14,024 nucleotides of DNA from JBICHM01 sp043101835 (GTDB lineage Bacteria > Planctomycetota > Phycisphaerae > Phycisphaerales > UBA1924). Shown here piece after piece: positions 6,842-14,024 of this stretch. Location: NCBI GenBank assembly GCA_043101835.1, contig JBICHM010000345.1, positions 1 to 14,024 of the forward strand. The letters run 5' to 3'. A model generated the notes under the pieces. That model was not told the origin of the DNA. It saw nothing but the letters and a program-made list of their open reading frames with translations, and made no database searches. Within the stretch, counting starts at the first letter, position 1; each line of letters begins with the position of its first letter. The position numbers and the translations under genes are program-made.

Positions 6842-8818
6842 ATGGCTCGCCGGCGCGCACACCTGCGATGGAGCGTGACTTTTTTGACCTGCGCCCTAAC
6901 GCTCGGCGGCTGCGGCGGCGGCGGGGAGGGCGAGTCTCCACCGGAGTCTGGATCCGAGTCCACACCCAGCGTCAATGCGCCCCGCACATCGTCCCCGGCT
7001 CCGGCCGCTTCGCGTCTGCCCGCGCACAATCCGGACGCCACCTACAGCGGGAAGACCGCGGCCGAGTGGGGCGCGATGCTGAGCGACCTGAACCCAGATG
7101 TGCAGGGCGAGGCGCTGGCGGCGCTCGGCCGATTCGGCGTCGATGCGCTCCCGGCGCGGGAACAGGTCCGGGCGGTTGTCACCTCGAATGCGCCGGAGTT
7201 GATCCGCTTTATGGCGCTGGCCGCGCTGCAGTCGATGCAGGACCCTGACGCCGGCGCGACGGCGCTGGGGGCGCTTGCTGATCCCGAGTTCAGCGCGGAT
7301 CAACGGGCGTTCGGAGACCTCATCCAGGCGTCACTGGAGATCGCCGGCGAGGAGGCAGTGCATGGGGCGGTGCTCGGCCTCGCGACGACCGACCGGGCGC
7401 ACGCGACGACACTGATGACGATGAACGGCCTCCCGACGCAGACACAGACCGCGCTGGAGGCGGCGATCTTCAGCGGCGAGCATGACGAGCGCGCGGTGGC
7501 GCACTTCCTTGCGCGCCTGACGGTGTTGGATTTCCTCGACGACGACGCGCGCATCGCGTACATCAACGCGCACCGCGCGGAGGCGGCGGCGAATCTCGGG
7601 CGCACGCAGCAGGCGCTGCTGGCGATCGGGACCGAGGAGGCGATGGACCTGACGCTGACACTGCTGGCGTCGCGAGGGCAGGCGTTCCCACAGCAGACGG
7701 CGCCGGTGATGCGCCAGTTCGTGGTGCAGGGCGCAGTGGCGCCGGAGGTCGTGATCGGGCGCATGGCCGAGTGGTCGCGCACGAGCGCCGAGCAGGGGAT
7801 GATCGAGGAGCCTCTTGCGCAGGTGAACGCGCTCATCGGCGACCTGCGCACCGCCGGGCAGCGGGCCGAGGAGCAGCGCATCGCACAAGCGCTGCGGGAC
7901 CAGGAGATGTCCAGCGCGGACGCGCAGGCCGCCCGTCAGCGCCTCCGCACCAGCGGCCCGGATGACGATCGCTATCGCGCCGCGCAGGGCGCGTATGTCG
8001 AGCTCCTGCACGCGCTGGTGCGCGAGGGACCGACCGAGACGCATCAGGCTGTGGGCGTGCTGTATCTCGTTCCGTACGCACAGGGCGGGCCCGCTGCGTC
8101 TGCGATCGCGTCATTGGCGCCGGTATTCGACGCGCTGTCGGATGCGTCAACGCCTGATGTCGTCCGCGCCACGGCGGGGCAGCAGCTGCAGCAGACGGCG
8201 GCGCGGTTCATGCAGGTCGATGCGCAGGGCTTTGTCGATCGCATCGCCGACGCGCTGTGGACGGGCGCGGATGTGAACGCGACGCACTTCCCCGAGCAGA
8301 TCCTGATCCGGGCGGGGGCCGCGGGGCCGCACCGGCAACTCGTGATCGACGCCGTGGCCGCGGGCGCCGAGGGGCGACTCGAGACCTGGGCGGTCAATCC
8401 GGCGATGGTGGTGCTGCTGAACCTGATGGGGCAGCGCGGGATGGAGACGGGCGACAGCGCGACAGCGCCGTCGATCGCGCTGGGCAGGATGCTGGCGAGC
8501 CACCAGGCGCACCTGGGCTACATCCAGAACATCCTCGGCTCCAAACGCAACGCGGTGATGGGATACACCAGCCTGGACGGCCTCATCGGCATCCTCGAGC
8601 CGTCGATCTTCGCCGACTTCCAGACGGTCAACCACCAGTACTACCCCGACCAGTTCGCGGGGTGGATGATGAACCCGCTGACGATTCCCGCGGCGGTGCG
8701 GACGGATCCCGCGGCGCGCGAGCGGTGGCGGGTGTTCCTGCAACGGGTGGTCGACGCCAATGATCCGGCGTGGGCGAAGTCAGCCCAGATGGGCCTGGAC
8801 AACCTTGCGCGCCTGTAG
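6842..8818 (+). CDS. Large helical-repeat (HEAT-like) lipoprotein, 658 aa
   Basis: The N-terminus is a lipoprotein signal: MARRR, a hydrophobic stretch and the lipobox LGGC with the lipidated Cys at residue 24, followed by Gly, then a Ser/Pro/Glu-rich linker to about residue 65. The segment YSGKTAAEWGAMLSDLNPDV..EALAALGRFG is typical of planctomycete HEAT-like repeat proteins (the GKTAxEW..L.D.xxxVRxxAxxALG pattern). The rest is almost all alpha-helical, Ala-rich and hydrophilic, with no enzyme motif. A C-terminal region rich in aromatic residues (YIQNILGSKRNAVMGY, then NHQYYPDQFAGWMMNP) looks like a distinct folded module. The likely role is an envelope-anchored scaffold or binding protein, by inference only. 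The frame stays open for 1.6 kb upstream, but that part is antisense to the methyltransferase and permease genes and is not coding here. Confidence 0.82.
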   Translation: MARRRAHLRWSVTFLTCALTLGGCGGGGEGESPPESGSESTPSVNAPRTSSPAPAASRLPAHNPDATYSGKTAAEWGAMLSDLNPDVQGEALAALGRFGVDALPAREQVRAVVTSNAPELIRFMALAALQSMQDPDAGATALGALADPEFSADQRAFGDLIQASLEIAGEEAVHGAVLGLATTDRAHATTLMTMNGLPTQTQTALEAAIFSGEHDERAVAHFLARLTVLDFLDDDARIAYINAHRAEAAANLGRTQQALLAIGTEEAMDLTLTLLASRGQAFPQQTAPVMRQFVVQGAVAPEVVIGRMAEWSRTSAEQGMIEEPLAQVNALIGDLRTAGQRAEEQRIAQALRDQEMSSADAQAARQRLRTSGPDDDRYRAAQGAYVELLHALVREGPTETHQAVGVLYLVPYAQGGPAASAIASLAPVFDALSDASTPDVVRATAGQQLQQTAARFMQVDAQGFVDRIADALWTGADVNATHFPEQILIRAGAAGPHRQLVIDAVAAGAEGRLETWAVNPAMVVLLNLMGQRGMETGDSATAPSIALGRMLASHQAHLGYIQNILGSKRNAVMGYTSLDGLIGILEPSIFADFQTVNHQYYPDQFAGWMMNPLTIPAAVRTDPAARERWRVFLQRVVDANDPAWAKSAQMGLDNLARL

Positions 8819-8851
8819 TCGGCGCCCGAGGATTCCGCCCAGAACGGACGA

Positions 8852-8883
8852 ACGCCGCGCCCCCCGGGCAGGGGTCGCGGCGT
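8852..8883. terminator. GC-rich hairpin between the lipoprotein gene and tRNA-Thr
   Basis: ACGCCGCG (8852-8859) pairs with CGCGGCGT (8876-8883), and CCCC (8860-8863) with GGGG (8871-8874) across a one-base bulge, giving a 12-bp stem with a 7-nt loop. It lies 33 bp after the lipoprotein stop codon and, on the other strand, just past the tRNA 3' end. Neither side has a U tract after the stem; the tRNA transcript has U5 before it. It could stop transcription in both directions, but this is inferred from its position. Confidence 0.4.
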
Positions 8884-8889
8884 CGAAAA

Positions 8890-8962
8890 AGCCACCTGCC
8901 GGACTCGAACCGGCGACCTGAGCTTTACGAAAGCTCCGCTCTACCAACTGAGCTAAGGTGGC
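8890..8962 (-). tRNA. tRNA-Thr, anticodon CGU
   Basis: It folds as a complete 73-nt cloverleaf on the minus strand: acceptor GCCACCT paired with AGGTGGC, D arm GCTC-AGTTGGTA-GAGC, anticodon stem GAGCT/AGCTC with loop TTCGTAA, a 5-nt variable loop, and T arm GCCGG-TTCGAGT-CCGGC. The anticodon CGT (+ strand 8927-8929) reads ACG, threonine. The discriminator base is U. CCA is not encoded; five T residues follow, so the CCA must be added by tRNA nucleotidyltransferase. Confidence 0.97.
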
Positions 8963-8973
8963 GGAAGGGCGGA

Positions 8974-9002
8974 AGTATCCCGCCATCGGGGGCGGTTGTC
9001 CA
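8974..9002 (-). promoter_or_regulatory. Promoter of tRNA-Thr
   Basis: On the minus strand, TGGACA (8997-9002; 5 of 6 matches to the sigma-70 -35) and GATACT (8974-8979; 4 of 6 to the -10) are exactly 17 nt apart. The -10 ends 11 nt before the tRNA 5' end, leaving a few bases of leader. It lies wholly between the moxR stop codon and the tRNA, so the tRNA need not depend on moxR transcription. Confidence 0.65.
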
Positions 9003-9040
9003 CTGGAACGAAGGGGGGACTCGCCGCGTTCCGGGCGTGC

Positions 9041-10093
<1,053 letters not shown>

Positions 10094-10105
10094 GCGTGGA
10101 TGGTA
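10094..10105 (-). promoter_or_regulatory. Possible -10 element for leaderless moxR transcript
   Basis: On the minus strand TACCAT (10100-10105) is followed by exactly six bases and then the GTG start at 10093. The spacing equals that of TATTCT before the ATG at 4143, and no ribosome binding site is present. No convincing -35 is seen. If real, moxR has its own start of transcription within the 79-bp gap after mrp. Confidence 0.35.
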
Positions 10106-10172
10106 GCGGGACGGGGGCGTGGCGGATGCCGGCGGGGCGCTCCCCGGACTTGCAAGCTCAACATCTTGTGCC

Positions 10173-11306
10173 TCACCGCACCGTCAGCGTCGGCGTCCGC
10201 TCCTGCTTGCGCATGCTGGTCACCGTCACCTGCTTTTCAAAGGCGTCCACGAGGCGTTCGAGTTCGGCTCTGAGCGCCTCGTTGCCTTCGAAGTTGGCGG
10301 TGGGGTTTCCGGCGTCGGAGTTGGCGCGCAGCTCCATGTGGATCGGCAGCTGGCCGAGGAAGGGCAGGCCGAGGCGCTGGGCCATCTTCTCGGCGCCGCC
10401 CCTGCCGAAGATGTCGTACTCCCTGCCGTCGTCCCCGATGAAGTAGGACATGTTCTCGACGACGCCGATGACCTCGATGCCGAGGCTCTGGAACATGCGC
10501 GCGGCCCGCACCGCGTCGTCCTGCGCCACCTTCTGCGGCGTGCACACGATGACCGCGCCGTCGAGGGCGAGCATCTGCGCCATGGTCAGCGGCACATCGC
10601 CCGTGCCCGGCGGCAGGTCGATGATGAGGTAGTCGAGCTCGCCCCACTGCGTCTGCTCGGCGAGTTGCTTGAAGGCGCCGTGGGCCATCGGGCCGCGCCA
10701 GATGAGCGGGCGCTCGGGATCGACGAGCTTGCCGATGGTGGTGGCCTTCACGCCGTGGACGTGGAAGGGCTGCAGCATCTTGCCGACGACGGTCGGCTCC
10801 ATCGCGGTCAGGCCGAGGAGCGTGGGCATCGAGGGGCCGTATATGTCGCCGTCCATGATGCCGACGGCGTGCCCCTTGCGCGCGAGGCCGACGGCGAGGT
10901 TGAGGCTGACGCTGCTCTTGCCGACGCCGCCCTTGCCGGCGCCGACGGCGATGATGCGCGCGACGCCCGGCAGGGGCTTCGCATTCGCCTGGGGCGACTG
11001 CGCCTGCTGTTGCGCGCCGGGGGGGGCCTCCTGCTTCGGGGGCGCGGCGCTGACGACGAACTCCACGTCGGTGGTGTGCTTCCCGGCCGCGAGCTGCTCG
11101 GCCATCGCGTCGACCGCTTCGATGATCGCGCGCTTCGCGCTCTCGCGCGCCTTGGCGCCGGAGGAGGGCAGGGCGACCGTGACGCCGACATGGCCGTCGC
11201 AGACCGCGCAGCGGCGCACGGCGTTCAGCGAGACGAGGTCTTCGCCCGACTCGGGGTCGCGCACGGCGCGGAGGGCGGCGAGCACCTGGTCCTTGGTCAG
11301 CGACAT
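10173..11306 (-). CDS. mrp: Mrp/ApbC-type Fe-S cluster carrier ATPase
   Basis: A 377-aa P-loop NTPase of the Mrp/Nbp35 family, which helps deliver Fe-S clusters to apoproteins in the cytoplasm. It has an N-terminal MIP18-like (DUF59) domain (residues 1-85), a Gln/Pro linker (about 87-113) and a SIMIBI ATPase domain with deviant Walker A GKGGVGKS (124-131), MDGDIYGPS (151-159) and IIDLPPGTGD (228-237). The motif ENMSYFI (284-290) is present, but where ApbC normally has CxxC this protein has GDDG (291-294). Instead a CxxC occurs in the N-terminal domain (C33, C36). GGAGGA 9 nt before the ATG at 11306 fixes the start. moxR lies 79 bp downstream on the same strand. Confidence 0.93.
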   Translation of the reverse strand: MSLTKDQVLAALRAVRDPESGEDLVSLNAVRRCAVCDGHVGVTVALPSSGAKARESAKRAIIEAVDAMAEQLAAGKHTTDVEFVVSAAPPKQEAPPGAQQQAQSPQANAKPLPGVARIIAVGAGKGGVGKSSVSLNLAVGLARKGHAVGIMDGDIYGPSMPTLLGLTAMEPTVVGKMLQPFHVHGVKATTIGKLVDPERPLIWRGPMAHGAFKQLAEQTQWGELDYLIIDLPPGTGDVPLTMAQMLALDGAVIVCTPQKVAQDDAVRAARMFQSLGIEVIGVVENMSYFIGDDGREYDIFGRGGAEKMAQRLGLPFLGQLPIHMELRANSDAGNPTANFEGNEALRAELERLVDAFEKQVTVTSMRKQERTPTLTVR

Positions 11307-11354
11307 ATCGGGCGGTCCTCCGGCGGGCGATGCGAGCGGTGACGGTCGGAGGGG

Positions 11355-11360
11355 ATCCTA
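11355..11360 (-). promoter_or_regulatory. Possible -10 box of mrp
   Basis: TAGGAT on the minus strand, 48 nt before the mrp ATG, is followed by C as in the TAGGATC string before the PEP-CTERM gene. The -35 region at 17 nt (CCGAAC) is poor. It lies in the divergent gap between mrp and the secreted-protein gene. Pattern-only, weak. Confidence 0.25.
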
Positions 11361-11424
11361 GGCGTTCGCCGGGGCCGGTTCGGGGGGCAATAGACGCCCG
11401 AGCGGTGCGTTCTGCCCGACGAAC

Positions 11425-11430
11425 AGGAGA
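11425..11430 (+). promoter_or_regulatory. Ribosome binding site deciding the secreted-protein start
   Basis: AGGAGA lies 7 nt before the ATG at 11438. It selects that start, which begins directly with a signal peptide, over the upstream in-frame codon at 11330, which has no such site. Confidence 0.7.
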
Positions 11431-11437
11431 CCACACC

Positions 11438-12403
11438 ATGCGACGCACCACCGCATTCACACTCACGATCGCCGGGCTCGTGGCCCTCGCCGGCGCCGCC
11501 CCGACACATGCCCAGGACGATCTGCTGCAGGGTCCGAAGGCCAGGCAGGCCGGTCCGGCGGGCGCCCCGGCCGACTTTGCGCGCGCCGGCGACGACCTTC
11601 GCGACCCCACCCCCGCGATGCGTCACCGCCTGCTGATGGCGGCGATCCGGTCGCTCGAGCGCGACGAGACGCTCGCCCGCGACGGCGCGCAGCGCCAGGC
11701 GATCGAGGCGCAGGACCGGCTGTACCGCGCGGCCCTCGAGGCGTATCGCGAGGCGAACGCCGAGGCCTATGCGTCGCTCCGCGCCGAGCGCGGCGGCGAT
11801 CGCCAGGCGATGCGCGAAGGAAGGCGCGATGGCGACGGCGCGCGCTCCGGCGACGGGCCGCCCCGTGATCGCGCCGGCGCCCGGGCGGGCCACGATGAGG
11901 ATCGCCCCGCGCGGCGCGGGCAGCGCGCCGAACGGGCGCCGGCTGATCCCGAGCAGCGCGAGCAGATGCGAGCCGAGATGCGTGAGCGCGTTCAGGCCCT
12001 TCGCGCGCTCGAGATGCACGCGCCTTCACCCGCCGACATCGACGCCAACATCTGGGGCCTGCTCCGCGCCGAGCAGAAGCAGGCGGTCGAGCAGCGGATG
12101 TCACGGATCAAGGAAGGCGCCGCCGACCGGATGCGAGATCGCGCAGCGCGTGGACGCAACGACGCCGAGGGCGAACGCCCACGGCGTGAGCGCGATGCGG
12201 AAGGTCGGGGCGAGCGCCGCGGCGGCGCGGCGCTGACCGAGCAGCAGCGCGAACGCATTCGGCGCGCGACCGAGGGCATGTCGCCCGAGGAGCGGCGCGA
12301 GTTCATCGAGCAGCTCCGCCAACGGATGCGCGAGCGCGGCCGGGGCGAGGAACGCCCGGCGCCGCCGATGGAAGAGGTTGAGGTCCCGCCGCCGGGGCGT
12401 TGA
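11438..12403 (+). CDS. Secreted Arg/Glu-rich low-complexity protein, 321 aa
   Basis: The protein starts with a clear signal peptide (MRRTT, hydrophobic core, cleavage likely after THA at residue 25), so it is exported. I do not recognise the family. The mature part alternates helical blocks with Arg/Gly/Asp-rich disordered segments. A first helical block (about residues 50-105) contains RHRLLMAAIRSLERDE; disordered stretches lie near 115-165 and 220-265; a middle block contains QMRAEMRERVQALRALEM and NIWGLLRAEQKQAVEQRM; a final block reads MSPEERREFIEQLRQRM. The helical LTEQQRERI/MSPEERREF pattern recalls periplasmic Spy/CpxP-like helical proteins, but only loosely. It ends in a Pro-rich tail and is followed by a strong terminator. 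It is transcribed divergently from mrp. Confidence 0.75.
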   Translation: MRRTTAFTLTIAGLVALAGAAPTHAQDDLLQGPKARQAGPAGAPADFARAGDDLRDPTPAMRHRLLMAAIRSLERDETLARDGAQRQAIEAQDRLYRAALEAYREANAEAYASLRAERGGDRQAMREGRRDGDGARSGDGPPRDRAGARAGHDEDRPARRGQRAERAPADPEQREQMRAEMRERVQALRALEMHAPSPADIDANIWGLLRAEQKQAVEQRMSRIKEGAADRMRDRAARGRNDAEGERPRRERDAEGRGERRGGAALTEQQRERIRRATEGMSPEERREFIEQLRQRMRERGRGEERPAPPMEEVEVPPPGR

Positions 12404-12427
12404 CCGAACCCCCGATTCGCACCCCGC

Positions 12428-12453
12428 AAAAGGCCCCGATCGGGGCCTTTTTT
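12428..12453 (+). terminator. Rho-independent terminator
   Basis: GGCCCC (12432-12437) and GGGGCC (12442-12447) form a stem around a GATC loop, extended by AAAA/TTTT, and the plus strand runs straight into six T residues. It lies 25 bp after the stop of the secreted Arg-rich protein. The A tract on the other side means it could also work on the minus strand. It is the only classical intrinsic terminator in the window. Confidence 0.9.
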
Positions 12454-12555
12454 CCTGCGCGTAACCTCCGGAGATACCCCGACTTCCGGCGATTTCCGAG
12501 CACCGGGTAGCGCATCCGGGACATCATGCACCCTGCGCCAAGGACGGCTCTTCCC

Positions 12556-12590
12556 GGCAGGGATGTCGACACGACAACCGATGCCAGGGG
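12556..12590 (+). promoter_or_regulatory. Leader inverted repeat next to the ribosome binding site
   Basis: TGTCG (12564-12568) and CGACA (12572-12576) form an inner stem, and GGCA (12556-12559) and TGCC (12582-12585) an outer one, separated by unpaired bases. The outer stem ends directly against AGGGG (12586-12590), the ribosome binding site 9 nt before the ATG at 12600. It could be an operator or a leader structure that masks the site. Short stems make chance plausible. Confidence 0.25.
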
Positions 12591-12599
12591 AAACCGACC

Positions 12600-12977
12600 A
12601 TGAGCGACATCACCGATCCGTCGACCGAGTCCTTCGACGACGCCTGGATGCAGCGGAACGACTGCCTCGACTGCCTGAAGCAGAAGGCGAACGATCCGCG
12701 CGATCCGTTCCACGCGGAGGCCAAGGCGGCGCTGCGCTACTTGCGGTGCCTGCAGTTCTTCATGGCGTGCCGATTCCTGAAGCGCAGTGAGGCGGGGATG
12801 CCCTGTGGCCAGCGGGCTGTAAAGGACCTCAAGAAGATCCTGCCCAAGCTGCCCAAGGGCGACTGTTCCGACATCGGGATTGTGCTCACGAGCGGCGAGA
12901 CCAAGCTGCTGGTCAGCATGACCGGCGCGACGGTGACGATTATCGAGGGCGAGGACTGGGACGATCGCTCGCCGTAA
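12600..12977 (+). CDS. Hypothetical small cysteine-containing protein, 125 aa
   Basis: I do not recognise the family. It is a soluble cytosolic protein with no signal peptide. Six cysteines occur at residues 22, 25 (a DCLDC CxxC), 50, 57, 69 and 89, which could bind a metal or form disulfides. The first two thirds are helical and basic, including KAALRYLRCLQFFMACRFLKR. The C-terminal third (SDIGIVLTSGETKLLVSMTG, then TIIEGEDW) looks like beta-strands with an acidic end. The ATG at 12600 is supported by AGGGG 9 nt upstream. The last 38 bp overlap the TPR gene on the other strand, and no terminator separates them. Confidence 0.7.
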   Translation: MSDITDPSTESFDDAWMQRNDCLDCLKQKANDPRDPFHAEAKAALRYLRCLQFFMACRFLKRSEAGMPCGQRAVKDLKKILPKLPKGDCSDIGIVLTSGETKLLVSMTGATVTIIEGEDWDDRSP

Positions 12978-14024
12978 GACGCACGCGCATCCGCTCGATG
13001 CGGGCGCGCTCGACCTCGAATGACCGCGTCTCGGTCGCATCCATGCGCTCGCACAGACCCTCGGCGACGATCAGCAGCGCCTCCGCGGCGCCGGGCTGGA
13101 GCAGCACCGTCAACGACTCGGCGCGCTCCAGCAGCATGCCGAGCAGACGGTCGCTGTCGGACTCGGTCAGGCCGAACTGCGTGCGGATCGCGTCGTCGAG
13201 AATCGCGGCGGCCTCCTCGTGCAGCGCGAACGCACGGAGCGCCGCCGCGAGATTGCGCTGCACGACGACCGTGCGCGCATCCTCACGCCCGTAGCGCGCG
13301 ATCGTGCGTTCGAGCGTGTCGCGCAGGAGCGGCAGCGCCTCGCGGTCGGCCCCCGCCTCGACGAGGGCGAGGCCGAGGTTGCTGGCGATCTGGAGCGTAT
13401 CGGGATCGTCCGCGCCGAGCGTCTCGCGCGCCGTCTCGAGGAGCGGGCGCCCGACTTCGACCGCCTCGCTGTAGCGCCCCGCGCTGCGCAGCGCCGCCGC
13501 GAGAGAGCGGCGCACACGGATCGCCTCGCGCGACGCCTCGCCGAACCGCGCCGTCCGCACCGCGAGCACCCGCTCCAGCATGGAAATGGCCTCCCCCTCG
13601 CGCCCCGCCTGGCGGAGTGTGACGGCGAGGTTCATCAGGAGCGCCATCATGTCGTCTGCATCGGGTTCGAAGACCGTCTCACCCAGCGCGAGCGCCTCGC
13701 GCCCGTAGCGCTCGGCCGCCTCGTGGCTGCGGAGGCGTCGCTCCGCGAGGCCGGCGAGCGAGAGCGCCCCGATGTGCGCCTCCGAGCCCGGCTCGATGTC
13801 GCCGTAGAGGCGCGCCGCCTCGCGCGCGTGGCGCGCGAAAGTGGCGCCGTCGCCGGCGCGATACAGCTCGACCGCGCGCTCGAAACGCAGCGCCGCCTCG
13901 GCGCCCGGATCGCCCACGCCTTCGCGCTCCAGCCGCAGCGCGAACGCCGCCTCCTCATCGGCGAGCGACGACGACGCCGGCGGCGCGAGGACATAGTCAC
14001 TGAGGCGCTCGAGCAGCGCGATCG
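12940..14024 (-). CDS. TPR-repeat protein, C-terminal part (5' end outside window)
   Basis: The frame is open to the right edge of the window, so the start is missing; the GTG at 13915-13917 lies inside the frame and is not a likely start. At least 361 residues are present. From the upstream end they begin IALLERLSDYVLAPP and continue as TPR-like helical pairs about 40 residues long with linkers such as FGEASREAIR, LGADDPDTLQ and YGREDARTVV, similar in style to the repeats of the kinase at the left edge. No signal peptide or membrane helix is visible in this part. Planctomycete proteins with this kind of tail often carry an N-terminal Ser/Thr kinase domain or sigma-like regulator; that is inference here. 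It probably serves in protein-protein interaction. The stop codon lies inside the opposite-strand small gene. Confidence 0.85.
   Translation of the reverse strand, partial: IALLERLSDYVLAPPASSSLADEEAAFALRLEREGVGDPGAEAALRFERAVELYRAGDGATFARHAREAARLYGDIEPGSEAHIGALSLAGLAERRLRSHEAAERYGREALALGETVFEPDADDMMALLMNLAVTLRQAGREGEAISMLERVLAVRTARFGEASREAIRVRRSLAAALRSAGRYSEAVEVGRPLLETARETLGADDPDTLQIASNLGLALVEAGADREALPLLRDTLERTIARYGREDARTVVVQRNLAAALRAFALHEEAAAILDDAIRTQFGLTESDSDRLLGMLLERAESLTVLLQPGAAEALLIVAEGLCERMDATETRSFEVERARIERMRVRLTASDRPSPRPR

Noticed and set aside
10133..10146. CGGGG-CGCT-CCCCG hairpin between mrp and moxR as a terminator
   Set aside because: Only five base pairs and no T run on the minus strand; common by chance in such GC-rich DNA.
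11330..11437. N-terminal extension of the secreted protein to 11330
   Set aside because: The ATG at 11438 has AGGAGA at 7 nt and directly begins a signal peptide; the extension is Arg-rich and lacks a ribosome binding site.

Overview
The window reads as ordinary chromosomal DNA from a high-GC planctomycete, most likely of the Phycisphaerae. This is inferred from three things: a membrane-anchored Ser/Thr kinase with a long TPR tail, an exported protein ending in a VPLPG-type PEP-CTERM sorting signal with an RRRR tail, and a lipoprotein-type methyltransferase of a kind I recall mainly from planctomycetes. There is no sign of a phage, insertion sequence, integron, CRISPR array or rRNA. The window is densely coding; the largest gene-free gap is 234 bp (6608-6841), so no stretch over 300 bp lacks a gene.

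Layout from left to right. A kinase/TPR receptor (+, 5' end outside the window, ends 3271) converges on a PEP-CTERM protein gene (-, 3289-3954). A short divergent gap leads to an unknown 152-aa protein (+, 4143-4601), whose 3' end overlaps that of an APC-family permease (-, 4583-5893). The permease lies 3 nt downstream of a predicted lipid-anchored SAM methyltransferase (-, 5897-6607), and the two look like one operon. A 234-bp divergent region follows, then a large helical-repeat lipoprotein (+, 6842-8818), a hairpin, and tRNA-Thr(CGU) on the minus strand with its own good promoter. Next come a MoxR AAA+ ATPase (-, 9041-10093) and an Mrp/ApbC-type Fe-S carrier ATPase (-, 10173-11306). Divergent from mrp is a secreted Arg/Glu-rich protein (+, 11438-12403) that ends in a textbook intrinsic terminator. 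Then come a small cysteine-containing cytosolic protein (+, 12600-12977) and the C-terminal part of a second TPR protein (-, 12940 to the window end).

Many products are predicted to work at or beyond the cytoplasmic membrane: kinase receptor, PEP-CTERM protein, permease, lipidated methyltransferase, helical-repeat lipoprotein and secreted Arg-rich protein. I see no single pathway that joins them. The only tight functional unit supported by spacing is methyltransferase plus permease. The points most worth a second look are: the apparently exported methyltransferase; an Mrp protein that lacks the C-terminal CxxC but has a CxxC in its N-terminal domain; two genes without a Shine-Dalgarno sequence where a TAnnnT box lies exactly 6 nt before the start codon, as expected for leaderless mRNAs; and three convergent gene pairs with overlapping or nearly touching 3' ends. 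I did not find a clearly novel multi-gene defence or mobile system.
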